A stretch of 64,000 bases of DNA from Lactuca virosa (GCA_928212115.1 CAKMRJ010000001.1:367170795-367234794), one strand, 5' to 3'. Shown: positions 20,574 through 32,456, counted from the first letter of the stretch. Numbers and translations: made by a program. Notes: a model not told the origin generated them from the sequence alone.

Positions 20574-22370
20574 TTATGGATGATCTTTAGTCCATTTGGT
20601 GAGAGGAGGGTAACTTGGATCATATGTGGGATCCAGTTCAGCATTCACTTCTTCTTCAAATTCTGACTGAGTATCGTCATCGTTTGTATTCGCATTCTCC
20701 CCCTCGAATGATGATACTTCCTCAGTTTCAGGCTCAGAATTCTCCCTCTGGACTAGACTTTCGGTTGGAATAAATGATGACGAGCTCTCCCCCTGGAAAT
20801 GAGAACTATCTTTTGGAGGTTTGCTTGAGTCTGGCTTTTCGGTTGTTACTGGTTCTTCTTCTGCCATTTTCTTCGCATCATCATCAATTATCTTCTTCAA
20901 GTTATCTACCTTGTTGTCTGCAGGTTGAGATTTAGAGAGAATAGCCTTTTCTGGTTCATCAAATAGCAACATGTATTGCTCAAAGAGATTTGAAATTGGT
21001 GCCATAACTTGACCAATTTTTGGAAATATTTCCTCCACAGAGCCTTCGGTTGTCTTCAGTTTCTTGACGTAGTTATCAACGAAGGTAACATAATAGGTCT
21101 CCTCTATTTTATTTGAACGCTTGTTGAGAACCCGATATGCTTTGGAGGTTAAGTAATAACCTAGAAAGATTCCTTCGTCTGCTTTGACATCAAACTTGTT
21201 TCGGTGCTCCTTTGAATTGAAGATGAAGCATCTCGAACCGAACACGTGAAAAAATTTTACATTAGGCTTCCGGTTGTTCAAGATCTCATAAGGAGTGATG
21301 GAGAAACGTTTGTTGAGATAAGATCTGTTTTGTGTAAAGCATGCAGCAGCAATGGTGTTAGACCATAAATACAAAGGTAGAGAAGTGAAGCTTAGCATGG
21401 TTCGGGCTGCTTCACACAAAGATCGGTTTCGCCTTTCGACGATTCCATTCTGTTGTGGAGTATATGGAGCCGAAAAGTTGTGAGTTGTTCCCTTCTCTGC
21501 AAGAAAATCTTCAAAATCTTTGTTCTTGAACTCCAACCCGTTGTCGCTTCTTATATTTCGAACTATCTTCCGTAGTTGAACTTCTATCTTCTTGATAAAG
21601 AGTTTAAGCTTGGGAGTAGCCTCAGATTTCTGCTTCAAAAAGAACACCCAAGTAAACCGAGAGAAGTCATCCACTATGACAAGTATATACTTGTTGCCGC
21701 CAATACTTTCGATCGAAGATGGACCACATACATCAATGTGAAGTAATTCAAGTGGTTCAATGATTTTCGTATTGACTCGAGAAGGATGGCTCTGTCGACT
21801 TTGCTTTCCCATTTCACATGCAGCACACATGTGTTCTTTATTGAACTTTAGAACAGGAAGACCTCGAACATGATCCCCAAGCACCAGTTTGTTTATGTCT
21901 TTAAAGTTGAGATGGGAGAGTCTTCGGTTCCAAAGCCAGCTTTCGCTTGACTGAGCCTTCGTTAATAAGCAGATTGTTGGTTTCCCTCGTATGGGATTGA
22001 GATTTAGAGGGTACATCTCTCCTTTTCGCTTTGATTTCAGCAGAATGTTGTTCGTCTTTTTCTCAACAATCTCTGAGCCATCGTCATCGAAAGAAACTTT
22101 TAACCCGGTACCCACTACCAGTTGAGAAACACTGATAAGGTTGTGTTGTAAGCCTTCAACATACGTCACTTTTCTTATTGAGAACTCTCCATTGGTTATC
22201 ATACCATAACCTTTAATCATGTCAAAAGAGTTATTGCCATACTTGACACTTCCACCATTTGTTAAGGACCGAAACTCCCTCAGCTCTTCCCTTCTTCCTG
22301 TCATGTGACGCGAGCAGCCACTGTCTATGTACCATTCATCGTCAAACCGCTCATCATGAATTACCTGCAA
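20574..22370 (-). pseudogene. pol: RE5 protease and integrase frame
   Basis: A 598-codon frame. The retropepsin site DSGCSRHMTG is at residues 16-25; it cleaves the polyprotein. The GAG-pre-integrase zinc-binding region has WNRRLSHLNF at 147-156, with Asn148 where His is usual, and CAAC at 182-185. The integrase core shows Asp213 (HIDVCGPSS), Asp276 (RSDNGLEFKN) and Glu312 (PQQNGIVERRNRSL), the DDE set. The C-terminal third is acidic and variable (about 430-590) and leads toward RT. The frame ends at a nonsense codon after KWTKDHP. The loss of the zinc ligand suggests integrase is also impaired. Confidence 0.92.
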
Positions 22371-24088
22371 AAGTTAAGCAGATTTAGGAACCCAAAGTTT
22401 CTTGGGTTCTTGTGAGCCTTTTACAGAACAGGGAATTGTAAGAGAAACATCAACCAAAAAGGTTCTTTTTATTAAGGTTGTTTTGTCTTTTCTTTTTAAG
22501 GTGAAAACTTTGATTTTATTTGATTTGAGTGCTATAGGTTCATTTTTAGAATATGAGAATTTGACGTTGGCATACTTTCGGTTCTCGAAATTAGTTTTAA
22601 GTGACGTCTTCTTTTCGTCTTCTGGAACGAGCTTTCCTTTTCCCTTTTGATCATTTTGTGAGTGAGAGTTAGAATGAGAAAGATGAGACTTGGGAGCAGA
22701 TTTAAGCTTTCGGTCATTGCTCTTACTTGATTAAGAACCGAAACTACTTTCCCTTCGGTTCCTCTCCTTGGTTGGTCAGGACCAAAACCACTCTTTGGGT
22801 TTCTATCATGTTGATGACCGAAGCTTTCTTTTCGGTTGTCGTTCGTCTGTGGACTGAAACTCCTCTTTTGATTATTGAACCTTTGTGGACCGAAACTTTG
22901 TTTTCGTTTGTTTTGATTCTGAGGACCGAAACTCTTCTTTCGGTTGTTTTGAATCTGAGGACTGAAACTCTTCTTTCGCCTGTTTTCATTATGTTGAGCG
23001 CACAAAGCTGAGTTTGCTTTTGCTTCTTCCTTTGGCTTGGAGGGTTTTTCATAGCGAACGTAATTCGGATTTTGAGATCGCCAGAACTGTTTCCTTTCAG
23101 TGAGATTCTTCTTGTACCTCAAATTTCGTTGATGTTTTCGGTCTAACACCTGTTTTGGAGTTTTGTGGATGTTGGCCTTTTTCATCGGTCTTTGAGCATG
23201 AGTTTCGCTCTTTAGCGAAGAAGTTTCGCTTGACACCATGATCGGTTCACCTGAAGGACTTTTGGTACCACTTGTGCTGGGCACATCAAAGCGTGTAGGA
23301 TTATTAATTGGTTCCGCCACATACCTACCTTTTACTCTCCTTGAAGTTTTCGTAGAGATACCTTATGTTTCATCAGCGTTATCAATCGGTGCTGACCAGA
23401 AAAATTCATCACAGCCATCAGCATTATCTTCTGCTACTAATGCTGTCAGTTCGCCTGTCTGTTTCTGAGTGACCCAATGAACTGCATAAACTTGATTTGG
23501 AGTCGTTTGTATCTTTTGATAAACTACAGCCTTTTCCTTGAGGACTTTGGTCTTGTCTTTGGATAAACGAGCGAACTCAACATAATTTACAGAAATAAGA
23601 TTTTTGTTGGTTTCGGGTTCGCTCTTGACAAATTCGAAACAGTCCACCTCATCGTCCACAGAAATTTCGCTCATATCATCATCCTCAATGAATTCAAAAG
23701 TGTTTTCAATATCAATTTTATTTTCTGAACTCAAATTGGCATTCAAGGAGTCAAATTTCTGTACAGTTTCGGTTTTGATTTTTAATTTGTCATTTTCATC
23801 CAACAAATTTTTGAGCATGTCCTTATGGTCTTTTTACTTAATGAAGGACTCTATTTTGTCAAGACCAATTTTGTAAGCGGGAGAAATATCATCACAAGAA
23901 ACAACGTTTTCACAGTCATAAGCATCGGCATTGATTTCATCCTCCTTTAACTCAAGGAAGGGTAAAATCATACGATGTATCTTCTTCCCTATTTCACAAT
24001 CGAGATGCAATTGAGTAATGTTGGTATATAATCGTTTAGCAATTAAACAAAAAACATTTCATTGTTTCAAAAGCTTCAAATTATCGTT
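22371..24088 (-). pseudogene. gag: RE5 gag C-terminal/linker region with 12-residue repeats
   Basis: This bridges the gag ORF and the protease. Frames 23363-23818 and 22532-23320 carry LLDENDKLKIKTETVQKFDS, NPNYVRYEKP and other blocks of the long linker seen in plant TNT-like polyproteins. They are split by stops near 24089, 23819 and 23363 and by a frameshift near 22740. At 22780-23000 there are six tandem copies of about 12 residues with the core RKxSFGPQ, for example NNRKKSFGPQNQ. The repeats are basic and Gln/Asn-rich and may bind RNA. The interval 22371-22531 holds no clear domain. Confidence 0.75.
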
Positions 24089-25759
24089 TTACAAATAAAT
24101 TGTTTCATCCCTAGAACTAATCAACTCCTTCTCCTTCTGCTCAATCCACATACGCCTCTCCTCACTCTTTGATGATACCCTGCTGATTTGATCAGTTAGG
24201 TTAGAGTTTGTGACGCGAGTTTGAGTTAAACTACCACTTAAACTAGAAAATTTAGATTTTAATTCATTTAGTTCTTTTTCATAGTTTGAGATGGGAATTT
24301 GTAAGGAGACAAGAATAGATTGTACCTTCTTGATCAACTCATCGCATTCGTTGATCTGCTCACTGACAGGTTTTGCTGCAAAACACTTGTCCTCACGCTC
24401 CTTCGCTTCATCCATTTCTCCATCAGTGGTATAGCCTCGCTTATGTGACACCCCAGAAGTCACCATCAAACACTTTCCTGTAACATCCTCTTCCTTCACC
24501 AACAACGCCCTGCCATGAGTAGGCTTCCTCACTTCTTCATCTTCAGAATCAGTGGACCAAACTTCAACACCACCGAACTCATCATCAACAATATTTCCCT
24601 GCACAATAAGAGCATTCATAGTGTTATTAGATCCAGCTTTCTTCTTCTTGATTTCTTCCAATCGTCGTGTGAGGTTCGCTTCCTCGTCCTCATCTTCAAT
24701 CTTTTCTGACATCTTTCTCAGCATACAATCTCTGGCAAAGTGATTTTTGCCTCCACAGTAGTGACAAGTAATCCTTGAGTCACCTCCAAGTTTAGCTTCC
24801 TTCTTTGATTCTTCATCCTGAGAAACAGTCTTCAGTTCCTCCTTTGCTTTCTCGGCGCTGTAGCTGCCTTGCCAGTTTCGGTTCTTATTTATTGGGAACC
24901 TCCTTTTGATGAACTTCTTGGGATTTGACACCATCAAAGCATGCTCTTCACTTGTTAGATCATATTCTGAGAGATCCAAATCTTCTTCTTCTTCAGCAGC
25001 ACTCTTTCCTTTGGAGATTAGGGCCAAGGAACCCATGCTAGAAACCACATTCGTTTCTTTAGCCAAGGCACTCTCATGTGACTTTAATATTCCCACCAGT
25101 TTCGCTAGAGAATAATTCTTGAATTGTTCATGAGCCTTTACAGTAGACACCACAACCATCCATTCGGGTCTAAGGCCGTTCATGAATGTCACCTTCTGTT
25201 CAATGAATTTTCTTTCAATCCCATGATTTATCATCCTACTAAGGAGATGATTGAAGCGATCGAAGGTTTGAATAAGCTTCTCTTCTGGCTTCTGCTTGAA
25301 GTCACCAAATTCTGAGGGCAACAATGTTTGAATTGAATGCTCGAGATCTTCATCCCTGGAATACAATTCTTTCAATCTGTCCCATATTTCTTTTGTCGTT
25401 GTGCATGAGCTTACTAACCGAAACGTGTCTGATTGCAAAGCAAACCTGATCATTCTTAAAGCTTTGATGGTGCACTGAAACTTCTCCTTCTCATCTTGGG
25501 GAACGTCTTTCACATCACTGATGAGTTGATTGTAGTCTTTTTGAGTTTTAACAACTCTTGAAGATTTTGAGTGAGCGAATGGACCTACAGTAATCGCCTC
25601 CCAGATCAAGTAACCATTGTCTTCTGAGCCAATCACGTAATCTTCAAAGTGATGAGTCCAGACCTCATAATCTTGAGTGTACAATATAGGAATCCTTGTC
25701 GTTGATCCTATGCTGTTGGAGATGTTGATTGGGTTAGACTGAGAATCATCCATAGACAT
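24089..25759 (-). CDS. gag: RE5 gag (UBN2-type) with CCHC knuckle
   Basis: A 556-codon intact frame starting MSMDDSQSNPINISNSIG, 190 bp downstream of the 5' LTR. Residues about 25-240 are the Copia-type gag domain: RIPILYTQDYEVWTHHFEDY, then TTKEIWDRLKELYSRDE and TFMNGLRPEW. A CCHC knuckle CHYCGGKNHFARDC lies at 332-345 and would bind genomic RNA. A coiled-coil-like C-terminus (KKVQSILVSLQIPISNYEKE) follows. Family relatives continue through the linker into pol, so the stop at 24089 may be a lesion and not the natural end. Gag forms the cytoplasmic particle. Confidence 0.9.
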   Translation of the reverse strand: MSMDDSQSNPINISNSIGSTTRIPILYTQDYEVWTHHFEDYVIGSEDNGYLIWEAITVGPFAHSKSSRVVKTQKDYNQLISDVKDVPQDEKEKFQCTIKALRMIRFALQSDTFRLVSSCTTTKEIWDRLKELYSRDEDLEHSIQTLLPSEFGDFKQKPEEKLIQTFDRFNHLLSRMINHGIERKFIEQKVTFMNGLRPEWMVVVSTVKAHEQFKNYSLAKLVGILKSHESALAKETNVVSSMGSLALISKGKSAAEEEEDLDLSEYDLTSEEHALMVSNPKKFIKRRFPINKNRNWQGSYSAEKAKEELKTVSQDEESKKEAKLGGDSRITCHYCGGKNHFARDCMLRKMSEKIEDEDEEANLTRRLEEIKKKKAGSNNTMNALIVQGNIVDDEFGGVEVWSTDSEDEEVRKPTHGRALLVKEEDVTGKCLMVTSGVSHKRGYTTDGEMDEAKEREDKCFAAKPVSEQINECDELIKKVQSILVSLQIPISNYEKELNELKSKFSSLSGSLTQTRVTNSNLTDQISRVSSKSEERRMWIEQKEKELISSRDETIYL

Positions 25760-25935
25760 GACGATGTTTGTTCAAAAACCTGCTTAAGATCAGACTTGTA
25801 AATAACGTTAGGGTAAGATCGAATATTTAAAGAACTACGTCAATAGCAAGTGACGGCTCTAACAATATCAATCAAAGCGGAAAACCCTAAGATCTTCTTC
25901 AACAGAAGAGATGTCTATGAATTACACAGTCTCCT

Positions 25936-25947
25936 GCTCTGATACCA
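25936..25947 (-). other. RE5 primer-binding site
   Basis: GCTCTGATACCA on the + strand is the exact reverse complement of TGGTATCAGAGC, the site for initiator tRNA-Met, 2 nt from the LTR. Confidence 0.92.
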
Positions 25948-25949
25948 AT

Positions 25950-26287
25950 TGATGAGAATAACAAATCTTAGATCGATTAGATCTTCAACAGGTTTAAACA
26001 ACAAAAGCAAACAAACGCAATCAACATAATATAGAATCAAGTAATGCTTAATGATTCAAATGTAGTCACGCCTCAGTAGAGCTCGATGAAGAACTTCCAC
26101 TGTAGAGGCGAGCTAGGGTTTGTAGTACAATATTCAAAATAATAATGAAAGCGCTAACAATAAAGGATGCATGTATGCAGCTTAAATACTAAACCCTAAT
26201 AAAACAAACACGGTTGGACAGGCCTAAACCGGATAGAAAAATTGGGCTAAGGACCGAGCCCAAGACGCAACACTATTATACCCAACA
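25950..26287 (-). repeat. RE5 5' LTR
   Basis: Same length and ends as 13384-13721. About 15 differences were counted by eye, most of them transitions. It is the promoter-bearing LTR for the minus-strand transcript. Confidence 0.92.
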
Positions 26288-27103
26288 ATTTTGTTTTTAG
26301 CCATGTCTGGCGAAACTTTAGTTTTCAGTTCTACATAGACTAGTACTTTTCATGTAATTAGTTTTCAGATCTGATTTTCGTTTTGTGTCTCTATCTAGAT
26401 TTTTTAGTTTTCAGCTTAATGAACGTTTGGTTTTAAATTCTTGTTAGTCTGATCACCTAGCTAGGGTTTTATCATTCCAGTTAATCAGTTAATATAATTT
26501 GTAATTGTTCTTGTCAACTGGTAATAAGTAAGATGTATCAAATTGGTTCATTTTTGGGATTTAACTCTCGTATAAACTGAAAAACCATATCTTTATGCTT
26601 CCGAACTTGTGAGAAGTATTGGATATTGCTGGGAATTTTACACAGAACATAATGTAATTTTTCCTGATTTAATTAAGAGCTTTTTTAATTGAACAGTAAA
26701 AGGTTAGGGTTAATTCAAATAGCTTGTTTTGATTAACTAGTTTAGGTAAAAGAGATTATACAAGAGCTTGTTAGTTTTTCTCAGTACCAGCTTAGATAAA
26801 ACGCATCTCAAATAATCAGGTATGGGTTAGTTTCATGCTTAGGAAAGTCGCAACAGAACTGAAACAATTTTTATCATTGATTTTCATTTAATTTAATATC
26901 ACTGCAACTTTTTGGTTTTTAGTTTAATTCAAATCCCCCTTTTATATTTTCTGTTTCTTGACTAGAATGTGTCTGATGTAAAAAGACATTGACTGTTAGG
27001 CTGTGTCTCTGAGGATTCGACCCTGCTTCCCTATGCTATATTTTTAGTGCAACCAGTAGTGATAAATTTATTTGCTTAATACTTGAGCAACAGCATGTTA
27101 ACA
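26288..27103 (+). repeat. RE4 3' LTR, right part
   Basis: It resumes the RE4 LTR after the duplicated ATTTT and matches 9000-9814 of the 5' LTR to the end GTTAACA. It includes AGCTAGGGTTTTATCATTCCAG and the CTGAGGATTCGACCCTGCTT block near the LTR end. Confidence 0.88.
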
Positions 27104-27352
27104 CTGCACTTCCTCACTTTCTGCTAATCCCTGCAAATCAAAACAAATGCGAAAACCACATCCTGTATTAAGGACCCAAGAATGAGTAGATGGTGAGTTT
27201 TTAAATTTAATAATGTATATACATGTTGAAGTTGGCTTCATCTTGCCATCTTTGATATCTTGCAGGTACTTGGGGCAGCTCCTCTTCCAATGGCCCTTCT
27301 CATTGCAGTAATAGCAAGTGGCCTCTTTGGGGTCACTAACAGCTACCATCAA
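27104..27352 (-). pseudogene. gag: RE3 continuation: gag zinc knuckle and protease start
   Basis: This is the RE3 piece on the far side of RE4. On the minus strand it encodes CYYCNEKGHWKRSCPKYLQD followed by SWVLNTGCGFRIC. Family members have the protease site LDTG, so the catalytic Asp is Asn here. The frame is open for 84 codons. It breaks off at about 27352 where RE6 LTR sequence starts, so gag upstream of the knuckle, the leader and the 5' LTR of RE3 are lost. Confidence 0.85.
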
Positions 27353-27401
27353 TTCAAGTTTATACCAATTATAGTTATGGGCTTAGACACCTAATCCTAG
27401 A
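27353..27401 (-). repeat. RE6 3' LTR stub
   Basis: TTCAAGTTTATACCAATTAT and GACACCTAATCC align with the last 47 bp of the RE3 LTR (4279-4325), directly beside the polypurine tract. The other roughly 700 bp of this LTR are missing. Confidence 0.75.
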
Positions 27402-28310
27402 ATCTCCCACTTGGATAAGTCTGTAACTATAACTGCCAATATAACTTCTAAACTGATCAGCAAATTGTAGATTCCAAAAGTCGTTGTCGAACTCTGACCC
27501 AGTCAGTTACGTGTCCTAAGATAAGTGATCATATAATCCTCCATTCTGCAAGATATCATTCGGAGATGAGATATGGAACATAATCAATCTCATTGTCCAA
27601 TACTGGGTTTCCTGATTTCAGATTTGTAATGAAAAATAACTACTAATCGAACAAATCAATTTAGTCCTGGTCAGGCCCGACACTATAAGTCAACACCAAA
27701 TCATCGAGGGGCCCAAAGATATCGCTTTTCCCATTAGGTAAAAAGGAACAGATGAAATTTGACTTATACGCTTGTACTATCTACTCATCAAATCATACAC
27801 AACAATACGTTTCATAACATCAAATTACTAATGTGTTTACATATTATTAATGTAGAACTGATTTGTAAACCACAACTCATATATCTCCGCTTAAAAATTA
27901 TAAGATATTATTGTCTCAAAATTACTCGTGATAAATTCATGAAGTATTCTCTGAGCGTGGGTTAATCTACTACTTGAAATCCCCATTTCCAAGTACTCAT
28001 GAACGTTGCAGCAACATAATTGCTATATTTAAACCCTTAGATAGTCTACAATACATTTCATGACAGTATTAATTTTCTACTTACTTCCAAAAGTACGATA
28101 GACTGTGGAGTTTGAATAATCGAATTATCCGGGAAGTAAAACATGCAAAAGGAAACATAATAATAAACAATTGACAAAAGGTAGTAAATAAACTCAGAAA
28201 TAATTCTCTATTATTTAATCACCAAAATTCAATTACATTTACTTAGTTACAAGTTTCTAACTATCTATCTAACTACTAAAACTAATATCATCTCTCATAC
28301 CAATGCTCCT
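27402..28310 (-). other. RE6 polypurine tract and 3' noncoding region
   Basis: ATCTCCCACTTGG (27402-27414) is the inverted polypurine tract. The rest parallels RE3 4340-5225 block by block, including TAAGTCAACACCAAATCA and AGTACTCATGAACGTTG. No coding frame is supported. Confidence 0.7.
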
Positions 28311-31218
28311 AGCATGCTGAATGTGATTAACCCCACTCAGACCCTTTGTGAGGGGATCTGTAGGATTCTCTTCAGATGACACCCTATTTACAACGAGGTG
28401 ACCTTCTTCTACTCTATGTCTGATGAAATGGTATTTTCTATCGATATGTCTTGATTTTCCATGATCTCTAGGTTCCTTTGTGAAGAAACCGCCCCTTCAT
28501 TATCATAGAAACTCTCCATTGGCTCTTTGATGGCTGGAATAACTCCAAGATCTCCGATGAAGTTCTTCAACCATATCGCTTCCTTAGATGCTTCGCTTGC
28601 CGCTATGTACTCTGACTCACAGGTAGAATCAACCACTATCTCTTGCTTGGAACTTTTCCATGTAACTGCTCCTTCGTTCAGGGTAAACACCCAGCCAGAT
28701 TGAGAACGAAAGTTGTCCCTATCTGTTTGAAAGCTGGTGTCACTATACCTAGTTACTCTCAATATAACACTGCCACCAAGCACTAGGACCCAGTCCTTAG
28801 TCCTCCACAAATACTTAAGAATATTCTTAACTGTTATCCAATAAGATCTACCCGAATTTCACTGATAACAACTAACCATGCTCAAAGAAAAAGACACATT
28901 AGGTCGAGTACATGTCATAGAATACATGATAGATACAACAGCGGAAGCGTATGGAACTCTACTCATTTCTACTATCTTTGCATTGGTACTTGGACTCTGA
29001 GTCTTACTCGGTTTGGTATTACTCTGAATAGGCAGTTCCCCCTTCTTGGAATTTTCCAAACTAAAATGTTTCATCATCTTTACTAAGTAAGTACTTTGAC
29101 TAAGTCAAATTAGTCTTTTACTCATGTCTCTCAAAATCCTTATCCCCATAATATAAGCAGCCTCTCCTAGATACTTCATAGTGAAACGCTTTCCATCCTA
29201 AGACTTAACCTCTTGCAAAGTTGGAATGTCATTTCCTATAAGAAGTATGTCATCAACATACAACACCAGGAAGGTTACTATACTACCACTAGCTTTGACA
29301 TATACACAGGACTCATCTTCACTTCTAGAGAAGCCAAATTCCTTGACCTTATCGTCAAAGCAATGATTCCATCTGTGAGAAGCTTGTTTCAATCCATAAA
29401 TTTATTTCTCAAGCTTACACACTCTATTGGGATACTTTGCATCTACAAAACGCTCGAGCTGACCCATATAAACATGCTTAGCCAACTTCCCATTAAGGAA
29501 AGCGGTTTTAACATCCATCTGCCAGATTTCATAGTCATGAAATGTAGCCATGGCTAGCATTACCCTAATAGATTTTATCTTAGCCACTGGTGAGAAGGTT
29601 TCATCATAATCAACCCATGGGGTTTGAATAAAGCCATTCGCAACTAGTCAAGCCTTAAAAGTGTGTACCTTTCCATCCATGTGGGTCTTCTTCTTGAAGA
29701 TCCATTTGCACCCAACAGTCTTTCGACCTGGTACATTATCAACCAAATTCCAAACTTGATTGTCTTACATGGACTTGATCTCGCAGTCCATTGCCTCTTT
29801 CCATTTGGCTGCCTCAGGGCCTGCCATTTCTTCCTTGTAGTTAGCAGGTTCATCTAAATTTACCAATACACTATCACTGGTAAACGTATCTCCATCTGTA
29901 GTTATATGAAAACCATAAAACTCAGGTGGTATGCTAACCCTACTGGAACGTCTAAGAGTTAATGAGTTGTCAACCGGTTCAACTAGAATTTCTTCCTCCA
30001 GTTGAACCCTAGCGCCTTCAGAGGTTCCTTCATCGTTTGACTCTTGAATATCTGCAAGATTAATGGTACTCCCACTGTCCTCTTTGCATATGAGCTCTCT
30101 CTTGTGAAATACTCCACTTCGTGCTACAAAGAACACGTTCTCACTAGGTCAGTAGAATAAATATTCAAAGGACTTCTGTAGATACCTGATGAAAATACAT
30201 CTCTCACTTCGAGGTTCAAGCTTGTTGTGATTCTCTCGTCTAAAAAAATCTTCACAACCCCAAACCTTGACATGTGTGAACGAGGGAACCTTCCATGTCC
30301 ACATCTCGTGAGGTGTTTTTGGCAACCTTTTTAGTTGGGACAAGATTAAGAATCTGGGCGGCACTCTCTAAGGCATACCCCCAAAATGAGATTGGAAGAC
30401 AAGCTCGACTCATCATGGAAAAGAACCATGTCCAACAAGGTTCAATTATGCCTCTCATCCACACCATTAAGTTGTCGTGTCCTAGGAGGTGTTAATTGTG
30501 AAACTATTCCATATTCCTTGAGGTAGTCGTGGAACTCGATACTAAGATACTCTCCACCTCTATCTAATCGAAGCATCTTTATCTTCCTGCCCAATTGATT
30601 CTCGACTTCTTACTTAAACTCTTTGAACTTTTCAAAGGTTTCCGACTTATTCTTGATTAAGTAGATATAACCATATTTTCTATAATCATCAGTAAAAGTC
30701 ACATAGAATAGATTAGCATCCCTTGTGGATGATCTGAAGGGCCCACACACATCTGTGGTTATGAGATCCAACAAAGCTTCACCGCTTTCAAAGATCCAGT
30801 GAAAGGTGATTTTGTCATCTTACCCAAAAGACAAGATTCGCATGTATCATCTGACCTTAAGTCAAATGATTCCAACACTCCATCATTTTGGAGTTGGGCA
30901 ATGCGCTTCTTGTTAACGTGTCTAATACGACAATGCCACATGCACACTTTGTCTATACCATTAGACGAATCAATTTGAAAAAAACTATTATCTAAACCCT
31001 TGTTTGAACAATACATGAAAATAAATAATGTTTCATGTCATTTCTTACGAGTAGCAAAAACTCAACAAATCTAAACCTAACCCAATACTAAGAACTAGAC
31101 TATAAACTCCAATCTTTGTGACAGGTGAAGATCGCCTATTCCCCATGATCAAGTTCATCCTTCCGTGCTCCAGGTCCTTACTTCTTTTTAGCCCCTGCAA
31201 ATCAGAACAAATGTGAAA
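28311..31218 (-). pseudogene. pol: RE6 pol remnant
   Basis: Right to left: GAG-pre-integrase with CMWHCRIRHVNKKRIAQLQ and CESCLLGKMTKSPF (30759-31016); integrase pieces (30149-30700), with the acceptor region changed by several indels; the linker with LTLRRSSRVSIPPEFYGF (29765-30136). RT follows with DYEIWQMDVKTAFLNGKLAK (29402-29587) and an intact YVDDILLIGND (29198-29392). Then MSRVPYASAVVSIMY (28859-29077) and RNase H with RYSDTSFQTDRDN, DSTCESEYIAASEAS and FYDNEGAV (28409-28810). At least eight frame breaks are present. Enzyme activity is not expected. RE3 is the nearest relative in the window. Confidence 0.87.
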
Positions 31219-32176
31219 TCAACATCTGGTATCAAGGACCCAAGAACGAGAATGTGATGAGTAATTAGATAAGATAGTGTATATACCTGTTGAAGTTGGC
31301 TTCACCTTGCCATCTCTGATATCTTGCAGATATTTCGGGCAGCTTTGTTTCCAATGTCCTTTGTCGTTGCAGTAAAAGCAAGTGACCTCTTTGCGTTCAG
31401 ATACAGGAGGAGCACCAGAACTGGATTTACCTTTGGGTTCATTGCTTGATGACCAAGCATGAGACTTTTCCTTCCAGTTTTGCTTTAGAGGACCTTTCCT
31501 CTTTTTCCCTTTCCCTTGACCAATGTCCAGAGATGAAGTAACGGTAGGAGTGGAGGCAATACTCTTTCCCTTCATCCCTGCTTCAGCTGTTCATAGGAGG
31601 TTCTGTATTTGAGACAAAGTAGTCTCCTTGTTGTTCAAATGATAAGTTAAAATGAACTTATCATATATCAATAGCCAATTCTTCATCAAAGTTCACATTG
31701 AGCTTAACAAAATGATCCATGTATCATTGCATCCTCTGCACGTGGCTGCTAACAGATTCTCCATCTTTCATCTTGCTTGTTATGAGGGACTTTACCACCT
31801 CTTACTTTTCTTGATGAGCTCATTGATGGTACTTTACGTTCAAGTCCTTGTTTATCTCGTTTGGCCAATAATCCTCATAGAATCTCTGCAATTCAGGAGT
31901 CATGGTTGCAACCACGATGTAAGCATCTTTTGTCGCATCGTTTCAATGTTTCTTGTATTCAGCTAGTTCTTCAGGAGTGGGCTTATCTTCATTAATTTCA
32001 ATGAGTTCCTTCTCAAGGACATATTCCTTGTCCTCCAAATGAAGGGCCATATTTATGTTGCGCATCCAGTCCTTGTAGTTGGTGCCATCCAGTGTCACCC
32101 TTGAGCAGATGTTAAACAATGAGAAGTTTTGATTTGAGGAGGAGGAGGAACCAGAAGCATCAATTGGAGTAGACAT
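31219..32176 (-). pseudogene. gag: RE6 gag remnant
   Basis: The start MSTPIDASGSSSSSNQNFSL is at 32176. VTLDGTNYKDWMRNINMALH and EDKEYVLEKELIEINEDKPTPEEL match the RE11 gag start. The middle (31576-31942) is frameshifted and partly deleted. The C-terminal frame (31219-31575) has the Lys-rich stretch GKGKKRKGPLKQNWKEKSH, the knuckle CFYCNDKGHWKQSC, and then the protease start with DTRC where DTGC is usual. The start codon lies 88 nt downstream of leader hairpin I, similar to RE11 (85) and RE12 (94). Confidence 0.85.
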
Positions 32177-32264
32177 CTATAAAAGAAAGATAGTTTTAGT
32201 TAGATAAGAATAATCCTTAATATAACAACCCAAAAATGAAATATTAAGGCTAGGATCCAACTAA

Positions 32265-32312
32265 ATAATTCACAACTTAGAAAATGGATGTCGTAATCTA
32301 ATTGTAAATTAT
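32265..32312 (-). other. RE6 leader hairpin I
   Basis: Inverted arms ATAATTCACAACTTAGA and TCTAATTGTAAATTAT (+ strand) enclose a 15-nt loop. On the coding strand the loop is TTACGACATCCATTT, one of the conserved type-I loops of this family. Confidence 0.75.
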
Positions 32313-32456
32313 GTAAAGGTAGGTAAATGACGATTTACCAATTCCACCACAAGAAACAGAATTTTGAAAGAAATTAAGTTTTGATGAAATCCCTAGATAT
32401 TTTGAGATTCATTGAAATTCTTCAATGACATGTTTAATCTCGATTATGCTCTACCT

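Larger units (their letters stand above)
13384..26287 (-). mobile_element. RE5: complete 12.9-kb Sirevirus-like Copia element
   Basis: Two 338-bp LTRs, a perfect 5-bp target duplication, primer site, polypurine tract and ordered gag, protease, integrase, RT and RNase H, all read on the minus strand. Length is far above the usual 5-6 kb of Copia elements. The excess is a long gag/linker region and an extra ORF block of about 3.4 kb downstream of pol, as in Sireviruses. The polypurine tract AAAGGGGGAGAT beside the LTR also fits Sireviruses. By eye the LTRs differ at about 15 of 338 positions, so the insertion is not brand new. Confidence 0.9.
8199..27103 (+). mobile_element. RE4: Athila-like Gypsy element, internally deleted, hosting RE5
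   Basis: The 5' LTR (8199-9814), a tRNA-Asp-type primer site, gag and protease-like coding sequence, then a 3' LTR lacking its first part. RE5 is inserted in that 3' LTR (13384-26287). RT, RNase H and integrase are absent, and the 3' LTR begins at a position equal to about 8625 of the 5' LTR. One deletion could therefore have removed most of pol, the polypurine tract and about 430 bp of LTR. Outer flanks CTCCA and CTGCA fit a target duplication with one change. Confidence 0.85.

Noticed and set aside
13384..26287. RE5 as an endogenous pararetrovirus or retrovirus
   Set aside because: Domain order protease-integrase-RT-RNase H, LTRs, primer site and 5-bp duplication are those of a Copia LTR retrotransposon; there is no recognisable movement protein or viral coat motif.
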